Assembly: GCA_050742975.1 (NCBI GenBank)
Contig: JBOGDQ010000123.1
Span: forward strand, 1-5,912
Origin: JBDTGE01 sp050742975
Lineage (GTDB): Bacteria; Actinomycetota; Actinomycetes; Mycobacteriales; Jatrophihabitantaceae
DNA length: 5,912 nucleotides
Direction: 5' to 3'
A program made the position numbers and the translations under genes. Shown here in pieces: positions 1 to 4,987 of the stretch; position 1 is the first letter of the stretch; the number at the start of each line of letters is the position of its first letter. The notes beneath the pieces were generated by a model. The model saw nothing but the letters and a program-made list of their open reading frames with translations, was not told the DNA's origin and did not search any database.

Positions 1-81
1 CGGTGACCGGCCCTTGCCCTGCTCGCCGCAGGATACTTGGCTGCGCTGACAGGCCGGGCGTGTGACGCAGACCGTGCTGGT

Positions 82-111
82 TTGGTCGGGCGTGTCGGCG
101 GCAGTTAGACT
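82..111 (+). promoter_or_regulatory. Candidate promoter for rpmB
   Basis: A -10-like hexamer TAGACT (106-111) fits the actinobacterial TAnnnT pattern. It lies 18 bp downstream of a weak -35-like TTGGTC (82-87). Transcription from here would give a leader of roughly 80 nt before the rpmB start at 200. The -35 match is poor, so this is a tentative call from sequence pattern only. I saw no other gene in 1-199: the plus-strand frames are broken by early stops, or stay open without protein-like sequence. Confidence 0.3.
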
Positions 112-187
112 GCTCTGGTTGCCCGGCGGCTGTCCGGGCGGGACGACCACTGTCAGTTCGAGCACGCCTGCGGCGTGCGCATCGACC

Positions 188-194
188 AAGGAGG
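188..194 (+). promoter_or_regulatory. Ribosome-binding site that fixes the rpmB start
   Basis: AAGGAGG is a near-perfect anti-SD match. It ends 5 nt before the GTG at 200 and selects that codon over in-frame starts further upstream, the first of which is at 62. Confidence 0.85.
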
Positions 195-199
195 CCATT

Positions 200-391
200 G
201 TGGCCAGTGTCTGCGATGTCTGCGGCAAGGGGCCCGGCTTCGGCATGTCCGTCTCGTTCTCCCACCGCCGCACGCACCGTCGCTTCAACCCGAACCTGCA
301 GAGCGTGCGCACCATGATTGCGCCCGGCACCCGCCGCCGGATCAGGGTGTGCACGTCCTGCCTGAAGGCCGGCAAGGTCGTCCGCGGCTGA
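200..391 (+). CDS. rpmB: 50S ribosomal protein L28 (zinc-ribbon type)
   Basis: This encodes a 63-residue structural protein of the large ribosomal subunit. The N-terminus MASVCDVCGKGP, the central SHRRTHRRFNPN segment and the C-terminal RVCTSCLKAGKVVRG are typical of bacterial L28. Cysteine pairs C5/C8 and C51/C54 form the CxxC...CxxC zinc ribbon, so this is the C+ form rather than the cysteine-free paralogue that some actinobacteria induce under zinc starvation. The protein is rich in Arg and Lys, as expected for rRNA binding. The start is GTG at 200, 5 nt after AAGGAGG. The frame stays open upstream to 62, but that part (rich in Ser, Thr and Gly) has no L28 similarity and is not coding. The gene stands alone, followed by a strong hairpin terminator and a convergent acetyltransferase gene. 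The full length matches the family and nothing is missing. Confidence 0.96.
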   Translation: MASVCDVCGKGPGFGMSVSFSHRRTHRRFNPNLQSVRTMIAPGTRRRIRVCTSCLKAGKVVRG

Positions 392-410
392 GGCCGCCGG
401 AACGCCGTCC

Positions 411-443
411 GGGCCCGTCTCGCATCGCGAGGCGGGCCCTTTC
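411..443 (+). terminator. Intrinsic terminator of rpmB
   Basis: Arms 411-423 and 427-439 form a 13-bp stem with one G-U pair and a 3-nt ATC loop, followed by TTTCGTGT. It lies 19 nt after the rpmB stop. The T-run is short (3 T), but the stem is very GC-rich and the position is right. Confidence 0.85.
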
Positions 444-476
444 GTGTCTCCCGGCCCGCCGCCACACTCGAACAGG

Positions 477-528
477 TGACGGTCGGGCTGACCGAGGCCG
501 GAATGGCCGACGGTCAGCCGGACCGTCA
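477..528 (-). terminator. Large inverted repeat at the end of the acetyltransferase gene, probable terminator
   Basis: Arms 477-494 and 511-528 are complementary at 17 of 18 positions. The 16-nt loop between them holds a smaller GGCC/GGCC pair. The right arm takes in the TGA stop (526-528) of the minus-strand acetyltransferase gene, so the hairpin forms exactly at the end of that message. The sequence after it on the minus strand (CCTGTTCG) has no real T-run, so it may act as a U-poor actinobacterial terminator, a 3'-end stabiliser, or a backstop for rpmB read-through. Confidence 0.6.
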
Positions 529-1008
529 GCGCAGAGACTTGCCGTAGAACAACGCTCCCGGAGTTCTGGCATAGTGCCCGAACGCGTCGACCGGGTGGTA
601 GCCGGCCGACTCGTAGAGGGCGACCGCTTCGGGCTGCTTGTCGCCGGTGTTCAGGATCGCCCGGTGCGCTCCTGCCCCGGCCGCAGAGACCTCGAGTTCG
701 GCGAGCATCCGCCGGGCCAGGCCGCGCCCACGTGCTGCGGGAACGACGTACATCCGTTTGATCTCGACCGCGTCGTCGCCGATGCGGCGCCACCCTCCGG
801 TGACCGAGGGGGCGCCGTCGAGCAGACCCAGGTAGAACCGGCCGGCCGGCGGGACGAACTCGGCCAGGTCGACGGCGGCCTCGTCCTCGCCGCCGTACCG
901 CACCACGTACTCGCGCTGCACCTGCGCGACCAGCCGGGCGACGTCGCCGTCGTCGTACGACCGCGGTTCGATCCGCAGGGCCGCCGACCGCTCAGCGGTA
1001 GTGCTCAT
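526..1008 (-). CDS. GNAT family N-acetyltransferase
   Basis: This encodes a 160-residue cytoplasmic protein predicted to transfer an acetyl group from acetyl-CoA to an amine; the substrate is unknown. Motif A is clear: beta strand 4 VEIKRMYVVP (81-90) is followed by the acetyl-CoA pyrophosphate loop RGRGLA (93-98) and the helix after it. The TGDKQPEAVALYESAGY segment (121-137) is the usual motif B region, with Tyr137 near the position of the usual catalytic Tyr. The C-terminus FYGKSLR matches a common actinobacterial GNAT subgroup. The gene fills the whole domain, with no fusion. Its ATG (1006-1008) lies inside the end of thiL, giving a 17-nt overlap, and a purine-rich GGTAGGCGGG precedes it, so translation is probably coupled to thiL. 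In mycobacteria this place beside thiL and rpmB is held by ung, so the gene may be a lineage-specific neighbour with no direct link to thiamine. Confidence 0.9.
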   Translation of the reverse strand: MSTTAERSAALRIEPRSYDDGDVARLVAQVQREYVVRYGGEDEAAVDLAEFVPPAGRFYLGLLDGAPSVTGGWRRIGDDAVEIKRMYVVPAARGRGLARRMLAELEVSAAGAGAHRAILNTGDKQPEAVALYESAGYHPVDAFGHYARTPGALFYGKSLR

Positions 1009-1912
1009 GCCCGCCTACCTGCCAGCGCCGGCCGTCGACCCGCACCCCCTCGCCTTCGACGACCGCACCGATGATCGTCCACTCGGCCGGTAGGTCGCTC
1101 GCGCGTGGGAACGTGGCCGCGAGCGCGTAATCGTCGCCTCCGGTCAGCACCCAGACGAGCGGATCGACGTTCAGCGCCGCGCCCACCTCGCGCAGCTTCG
1201 CCGGCACGTCGATCACCTCGGCCCGCAGGTCGATCCGGACGCCGCTCGCCTCCGCGACGTGCCCGAGATCGGCGATCAACCCGTCGCTCACATCGGTCAT
1301 GGAGGTCGCGCCGAGCTCGGCTGCGCGAGGGCCCTGGGCGTACGGCGGTTCGGGGCGCCGGTGCGCGTTGACGACATGGACCGGCGAGCGGAATCCGCGG
1401 CCCAGCACGGCGAACCCGGCCGCGGCCCAGCCGAGTCGACCCGCCACGGCGACCACGTCGCCCGGCCTGGCACCGGCCAGCGTCACCGGATCGCGGCCCC
1501 GCAGATCGCCGAGCGCCGTGATCGCGAGCGTGATCGTGTCCGCCTCGGTGACGTCCCCTCCGACGACGGCAGCACCGACGTCCGCGCACTCCTCGCGCAG
1601 CCCGGCGACCAGGCCGTCGACCCACTCCAGCTCGAGGGCGCCCGGCGCGGCGAAGCCCACCAGCAGCGCGGTCGGCACGGCACCCATCGCGACGATGTCG
1701 GCCAGGCTGCGGGCCGCGGCCTTGTGCCCGATGTCGTTCGCGGTCGACCAGTCCCGCCGGAAGTGCCTCTGGTCGACGAGCAGATCGGTCGAGGCGACCA
1801 CGCGGCCGTCCGGCGTAGCGATGACGGCGGCGTCGTCGCCGGGGCCCAGCAGGGTGGACTCCGCCTCGACCAGGCCGGCGGTAACCCGTCTGATCAGGCC
1901 GAACTCGCCCAC
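992..1912 (-). CDS. thiL: Thiamine-monophosphate kinase
   Basis: ThiL phosphorylates thiamine monophosphate with ATP to thiamine diphosphate, the active cofactor, in the cytoplasm. The 306-residue product has the family hallmarks in order: GEFGLI at the N-terminus, GPGDDAAV (23-30) and STDLLVD (41-47) for Mg and ATP binding, the metal-binding GGDVTEAD (118-125), the C-terminal-domain HRRPEPP (184-190), MTDVSDGL (205-212) and LTGGDDYAL (256-264). It belongs to the PurM/ThiL/SelD fold group, and its length is normal. The start used is GTG (1912-1910), the first standard start in an open frame. It has no clear Shine-Dalgarno site and would begin right at GEFGLI, where relatives often carry several more residues, so the true N-terminus may lie a little upstream. 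No TPP riboswitch core is visible upstream. The 3' end overlaps the acetyltransferase gene. Confidence 0.95.
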   Translation of the reverse strand: MGEFGLIRRVTAGLVEAESTLLGPGDDAAVIATPDGRVVASTDLLVDQRHFRRDWSTANDIGHKAAARSLADIVAMGAVPTALLVGFAAPGALELEWVDGLVAGLREECADVGAAVVGGDVTEADTITLAITALGDLRGRDPVTLAGARPGDVVAVAGRLGWAAAGFAVLGRGFRSPVHVVNAHRRPEPPYAQGPRAAELGATSMTDVSDGLIADLGHVAEASGVRIDLRAEVIDVPAKLREVGAALNVDPLVWVLTGGDDYALAATFPRASDLPAEWTIIGAVVEGEGVRVDGRRWQVGGHEHYR

Positions 1913-1982
1913 GTCCGAAATGGTGATGACTCGGCCCCCAGGTGCTCCCCAGCGCGTGCGCCGCGTCGCGGCAGTAGTGGGA

Positions 1983-1988
1983 AATCTA
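1983..1988 (-). promoter_or_regulatory. Candidate -10 element for thiL
   Basis: Read on the minus strand, TAGATT fits TAnnnT and is one of the few AT-rich stretches of this 183-bp divergent interval. It would give a leader of about 65 nt before the thiL GTG. No convincing -35 hexamer is seen 17-18 bp upstream, so the call is weak. The rest of 1913-2095 holds a 13-bp palindrome (1960-1972) and the inverted repeat described separately, with no gene. Confidence 0.25.
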
Positions 1989-2031
1989 GTGCGCCGGGCG
2001 GGCGGGCGTTCCGGCCACCCCGCTCCGGGGG

Positions 2032-2089
2032 CCTCGCTTCGTCCGCTGCGCTACGTTCATACCGTCCTGACCGCGCGAGCGAAGCGAGG
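2032..2089 (+). repeat. Inverted repeat covering the RAM gene's ribosome-binding site
   Basis: CCTCGCTTCG (2032-2041) and CGAAGCGAGG (2080-2089) are a perfect 10-bp inverted pair separated by 38 nt. The right arm holds most of the GAGGG Shine-Dalgarno site (2086-2090) of the RAM-domain gene, so an mRNA hairpin would hide it. Arms of the CTCGCTTCG kind also occur as dispersed palindromic repeats in many actinobacterial genomes, so it may simply be one such repeat. Confidence 0.6.
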
Positions 2090-2095
2090 GTGTCG

Positions 2096-2332
2096 ATGAG
2101 TGTGCACGCCTACATCCTGATCCAGACCGAGGTGGGCAAGGCTGCCGCCGTCGCTCAAGAGATCGGCGAGCTGGCGGGCGTCGCCCTCGCCGAGGACGTC
2201 ACCGGACCGTACGACGTCATCGTGCGCGCCGAGGCGGACACCGTCGACGACCTGGGCAAGCTCGTCGTGGCCAAGGTCCAGGGCGTACACGGCATCACGC
2301 GCACGCTGACCTGCCCGGTCGTGCACCTCTGA
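2096..2332 (+). CDS. Stand-alone Lrp/AsnC ligand-binding (RAM) domain protein
   Basis: This encodes a 78-residue protein consisting only of the sensor domain of Lrp/AsnC regulators (AsnC_trans_reg type), with no helix-turn-helix. The beta-alpha-beta-beta-alpha-beta pattern can be followed: VHAYILIQTE (strand 1), the KAAAVAQEIGEL helix, VALAEDVTGPYDVIVRAEA (strands 2-3 with the conserved G-P-Y-D turn at 37-40), the DDLGKLVVAKV helix, then GITRTLTCPVVHL (last strand). Such domains form oligomers that bind amino acids or other small molecules at subunit interfaces. Alone they may tune full-length Lrp proteins or act as sensors; the ligand here is unknown. The ATG lies 5 nt after GAGGG (2086-2090). 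The gene is divergent from thiL and is followed 13 nt later by the probable DUF3515 start, a pairing with thiL that recurs in actinobacteria. Confidence 0.9.
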   Translation: MSVHAYILIQTEVGKAAAVAQEIGELAGVALAEDVTGPYDVIVRAEADTVDDLGKLVVAKVQGVHGITRTLTCPVVHL

Positions 2333-2335
2333 CCC

Positions 2336-2340
2336 GGGAG
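2336..2340 (+). promoter_or_regulatory. Possible ribosome-binding site for the DUF3515 gene
   Basis: GGGAG lies just after the RAM gene stop (2330-2332) and 5 nt before the ATC codon at 2346. No comparable purine-rich site precedes the first standard start, GTG 2388. This is the main support for an ATC start. Confidence 0.4.
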
Positions 2341-2345
2341 CCGCA

Positions 2346-2948
2346 ATCCAACCGCAGACCCGACGTGCGGCGCTGATCGCCACGGCGGTGACGGTGCCGC
2401 TGGTCGTCATCCTGGCACTGCTGTTCGGTGGCGGTTCGGGCGGGCACAAGTCGCCCAGCTCGTCGTCCCCGGTCGCGCTGCCGCCGCTGACGCCGAGCGC
2501 GCCGCCGTCGAACGCGGCAACGGTGGCACCGTGTACGAAGGTGCTCCAAACGCTGCCCGAGCGGCTCGGTTCGTTGTTGCCGCGGGTCGTTCACCCCGAG
2601 CCCGACTCGCTGTTCGTCGTGGCCTGGGGCGACCCGCCGGTGATCCTGCGCTGCGGCGTCGCCCGACCGGCTGACCTGAAGCTGGGCAGCTCGGTGGACT
2701 TCATCCTGATCGGCGGTAGCGACGGCCGCACCGGCGTCTACTTCGACATCACCAAGTCTGACCACGACGAGGTGTACACGAGCGTCGATCGCGCGGTGTA
2801 CATCTCGATCTCGGTGCCCGCGAAGTACTCCTCGCCGCCGGTTCCGCAGCTGGCGCAGGCCATCGCCACGGCGCTGCCGCCGGTGTGTGTCGGCGCCCAG
2901 GAGCCCGGCGTCACCGACCCGAGCCAGCTCTGCACCCACCGCAAGTGA
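2346..2948 (+). CDS. DUF3515 family membrane-anchored protein (start uncertain)
   Basis: This is an actinobacterial protein of unknown function. The DUF3515 signature is clear: C-T-K-VLQTLPERL, then the hallmark AWGDPPVILRCGV, and later an SVPAKY segment before the last helix. At the N-terminus a hydrophobic stretch (about residues 8-27, through VPLVVILALLF) is preceded by RR, followed by a Ser/Pro-rich linker and then the domain. This suggests an uncleaved anchor or signal peptide with the domain outside the membrane. Four cysteines (63, 103, 181 and 196 in this numbering) could form two disulphides there. The start is a problem: the first standard codon is GTG 2388, which would remove the basic residues and half of the hydrophobic segment and has no Shine-Dalgarno site. 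The frame is open from 2310 without ATG, GTG or TTG before 2388. ATC 2346, 5 nt after GGGAG, gives a normal N-terminus and 200 residues. If ATC is not used, read 2388-2948 (186 residues). It is probably in an operon with the RAM gene. Confidence 0.85.
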   Translation: MQPQTRRAALIATAVTVPLVVILALLFGGGSGGHKSPSSSSPVALPPLTPSAPPSNAATVAPCTKVLQTLPERLGSLLPRVVHPEPDSLFVVAWGDPPVILRCGVARPADLKLGSSVDFILIGGSDGRTGVYFDITKSDHDEVYTSVDRAVYISISVPAKYSSPPVPQLAQAIATALPPVCVGAQEPGVTDPSQLCTHRK

Positions 2949-2958
2949 GCACCGCGAA

Positions 2959-3672
2959 TCAACTCTGATCCACTCCTCGTCGGGCGGCACGGTCGGCGGC
3001 ACGGGCGAAGGCGCCGACCAGGCCCTGGATCGCGAGTGGACGCAGGCGCGAGAGCATCGCGACGACCTGCTCGTCGTCCAGCTCGCCCTGCTGGTAGGGC
3101 CCCCAGATCGCCTTGATGAACACGTCGGTCAACCCGTCGGCGACCGCGGTTGCGTGCTCGCTGATGATGGCCGCGGAGTCGTGCAGCACGCTCGCGGGCA
3201 CGGGCAGGCGGATCAACTCCACCGCATGCCCGAGCAGGGCCGGCGACGCCCGGAACCGGCCGTCACCCAGGTCGTCGAGAGCACCGAGCACCGACAGGTT
3301 GACCAGCTCGTCGGCGGTCAGCGCCCGCCCGATCCGGCGCTCGAGCGCGGCCCGGTCCAGCTCGACGGTCTGGTCCGGCAGCCACGGCGCCAGCACCGCC
3401 GACTGCACCGCGTACTCGGACGCTTCGGCGTCGACGGGGATCCGCTCCAGGACTCGTTCGACGGCGGCCAGCGTGTAGCCGTGCTCCTGCAGCGTTCGGA
3501 TGAGCTCGAGCCGCATCCGGTGCCGGGTGTCGTAGTACGCCACCCGGCCACGACGCTCCGGAGCGGGCAGCAGTCCCTCGGTTGCGTAGAAGCGCACCGT
3601 GCGTACCGTCATGCCGGTACGGGCCGCGAGTTCGTCGATCGTGAACTCGTCCCGATCCGGCTCGGCGGTCAT
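2959..3672 (-). CDS. MerR family transcriptional regulator
   Basis: This encodes a 237-residue DNA-binding regulator. The N-terminal winged helix-turn-helix is plain: FTIDELAARTGMTVRTVRFYATEGLL (about 10-35), then RVAYYDTRHRMRLELIRTLQEHGYTLAAV, with the usual R-Y-Y/F wing and the second helix pair. The remaining 150 residues are mostly alpha-helical with no cysteine cluster, so a metal-sensing role is unlikely and a small-molecule (perhaps acyl-CoA) ligand is more plausible. I chose ATG 3672 because it places the HTH at the usual distance from the N-terminus. An upstream in-frame ATG at 3699 would add nine residues, and neither has a good Shine-Dalgarno site. The gene is divergent from fadA across a palindrome-rich gap and convergent with the DUF3515 gene, whose stop is only 10 nt away. 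Control of fadAB and of itself is inferred from this layout, not shown. Confidence 0.9.
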   Translation of the reverse strand: MTAEPDRDEFTIDELAARTGMTVRTVRFYATEGLLPAPERRGRVAYYDTRHRMRLELIRTLQEHGYTLAAVERVLERIPVDAEASEYAVQSAVLAPWLPDQTVELDRAALERRIGRALTADELVNLSVLGALDDLGDGRFRASPALLGHAVELIRLPVPASVLHDSAAIISEHATAVADGLTDVFIKAIWGPYQQGELDDEQVVAMLSRLRPLAIQGLVGAFARAADRAARRGVDQS

Positions 3673-3709
3673 GCCAGGCAGCGTAGACCAATCACACATC
3701 TACTGGCAC

Positions 3710-3740
3710 TTGACAACTGTGACAGTAATACTGGCAATAT
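3710..3740 (+). promoter_or_regulatory. fadA promoter and probable MerR operator
   Basis: A consensus -35 TTGACA (3710-3715) is followed after a 19-bp spacer by a -10-like CAATAT (3735-3740). A long 19-bp spacer with a dyad inside it is characteristic of MerR-controlled promoters. The spacer holds two overlapping perfect palindromes: ACTGTGACAGT (3716-3726) and CAGTAATACTG (3723-3733). The outer boxes TTGACA (3710-3715) and TGGCAA (3732-3737) are also nearly complementary, and TACTGGCA is repeated at 3701-3708 and 3729-3736. The -10 match is weak (3 of 6), as expected for an activated promoter. The start of transcription would be about 30 nt before the fadA ATG. Confidence 0.6.
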
Positions 3741-3775
3741 CGGCACTCCCGGAGACTCGTTCGAGGCGGTAGGCA

Positions 3776-4987
3776 ATGACTGAAGCGTTCGTCTATGACG
3801 CGGTGCGCACCCCGCGCGGTCGCGGCAAGAACACCGGATCCCTGCACGGCAGCAAGCCGATCTCGCTCGTCACCGGGCTGATCGGCGAGGTCCTGAGGCG
3901 CAACCCGGGCCTGGACCCGGCGCAGGTAGAGGACATCGTCCTGGGCGTCGTCTCGCCCGTCGGCGAACAGGGCGCGGACATCGCCCGTACCGCGGCGATC
4001 GCTTCGGGTTTCCAGACATCCGGCGCGGGCCTGCAGCTCAACCGGTTCTGCGCGTCGGGGCTGGAGGCGGTGAACATCGCCGCCCAGAAGGTCCGCTCGG
4101 GCTGGGAAGATCTGCTGCTCGCCGGCGGCGTCGAGTCGATGTCCCGCGTGCCGATGGGCTCGGACGGCGGGGCCTGGGCGCAGGACCCGGAGACGGCGTA
4201 CGACACCAGCTTCGTACCGCAGGGGGTCGGCGCGGACCTGATCGCCACGATGGAGGGGTTCAGCCGAGAGGATGTCGACACCTACGCCGCCGAGTCGCAG
4301 GACCGTGCCGGCAAGGCCATCGCGAACGGGGCGTTCGCCCGCTCGGTGATCCCCGTGCTCGACCTGAACGGCCAGGTGATCCTGGACCACGACGAGTTCC
4401 CGCGGCCGGGCACGACGGTCGAGGCCCTCGGCGCGCTCAAGCCGTCGTTCGCGGCCGTCGGCGAGATGGGCGGCTTCGACGCGGTCGCGCTGCAGAAGTA
4501 CCACTGGGTCGAGAAGATCAACCACGTGCACTCTCCGGGCAACTCGTCCGGCATCGTCGACGGCGCCTCGCTGATGGTGGTGGGCAGCGAGCAGATCGGG
4601 TCCACGCTCGGGCTGACGCCGCGCGCCCGCATCGTCGCCACCGGGGTGGTCGGCAGCGAGCCGACGATCATGCTCACCGGTCCGGCGCCGTCCGCCCGGA
4701 AGGCGCTGGCCAAGGCCGGCCTGTCCGTCGAGGACATCGACCTGTTCGAGGTCAACGAGGCGTTCGCGGCCGTCGTCATGAAGCTCATGCGAGACCTGGA
4801 CGTCCCGCACGAGAAGGTCAACGTGAACGGCGGCGCGATCGCGCTGGGACACCCGCTCGGTGCCACCGGTGCCATGATCCTCGGCACCCTGATCGACGAG
4901 CTCGAAGCGCGCGAGTTGCGCTACGGCCTGGCCACGCTGTGCGTCGGCGGCGGCATGGGCGTGGCGACGATCGTGGAGAAGATCTGA
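3776..4987 (+). CDS. fadA: Acetyl-CoA acyltransferase (3-ketoacyl-CoA thiolase), beta subunit of the trifunctional complex
   Basis: This enzyme cleaves 3-ketoacyl-CoA with CoA to acetyl-CoA and a shortened acyl-CoA, the last step of each beta-oxidation turn. The 403-residue length is as in mycobacterial FadA. All catalytic elements are present: nucleophile Cys92 in NRFCASGLEAV, NEAF (327-330), His359 in GGAIALGHPLGATGA and the second cysteine Cys389 in TLCVGGGMG. The intact thiolase fold has an N-terminal half with VYDAVRTPRGR at the start, a substrate-loop region in the middle (about 120-250) and a complete C-terminal half. Start ATG 3776 follows GAGGCGGTAGG. The stop overlaps the next start (TGATG), so FadA and FadB are made from one message, as expected for an alpha2beta2 complex. 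The closest family is the mycobacterial FadA of the trifunctional enzyme rather than a biosynthetic acetoacetyl-CoA thiolase, judged by the FadB-type neighbour. Probably controlled by the divergent MerR protein. Confidence 0.96.
   Translation: MTEAFVYDAVRTPRGRGKNTGSLHGSKPISLVTGLIGEVLRRNPGLDPAQVEDIVLGVVSPVGEQGADIARTAAIASGFQTSGAGLQLNRFCASGLEAVNIAAQKVRSGWEDLLLAGGVESMSRVPMGSDGGAWAQDPETAYDTSFVPQGVGADLIATMEGFSREDVDTYAAESQDRAGKAIANGAFARSVIPVLDLNGQVILDHDEFPRPGTTVEALGALKPSFAAVGEMGGFDAVALQKYHWVEKINHVHSPGNSSGIVDGASLMVVGSEQIGSTLGLTPRARIVATGVVGSEPTIMLTGPAPSARKALAKAGLSVEDIDLFEVNEAFAAVVMKLMRDLDVPHEKVNVNGGAIALGHPLGATGAMILGTLIDELEARELRYGLATLCVGGGMGVATIVEKI

Noticed and set aside
62..199. In-frame upstream extension of rpmB
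   Set aside because: The AAGGAGG site at 188-194 and the normal L28 N-terminus place the start at GTG 200; the extension has no L28 similarity.
175..1074. Long plus-strand open frame across the rpmB 3' end, the terminators and the acetyltransferase
   Set aside because: It is antisense to clear GNAT coding sequence, is rich in Arg, Pro and Gly as expected for high-GC shadow frames, and crosses the rpmB terminator.
1960..1972. 13-bp palindrome GCCGCGTCGCGGC in the thiL/RAM divergent gap as an operator
   Set aside because: Short all-GC palindromes are expected by chance at this base composition, and no regulator gene is adjacent.
1913..2031. TPP riboswitch upstream of thiL
   Set aside because: Neither the CUGAGA core nor the conserved 3' GAACCUGAUC-type segment is found on the minus strand here.
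1259..2095. Upstream extension of the RAM protein through the antisense of thiL
   Set aside because: The upstream part is a shadow of thiL. The RAM domain starts at ATG 2096 with a good ribosome-binding site and gives a complete fold.
2940..2975. Bidirectional terminator between the DUF3515 and merR genes
   Set aside because: Only a 4-bp ATCA/TGAT stem is visible in the 10-nt gap region; too weak to call.
3692..4852. 386-codon minus-strand frame opposite fadA
   Set aside because: It is the Arg/Asp/Val-rich shadow of a fully recognisable thiolase and covers the merR-fadA operator; no family features.
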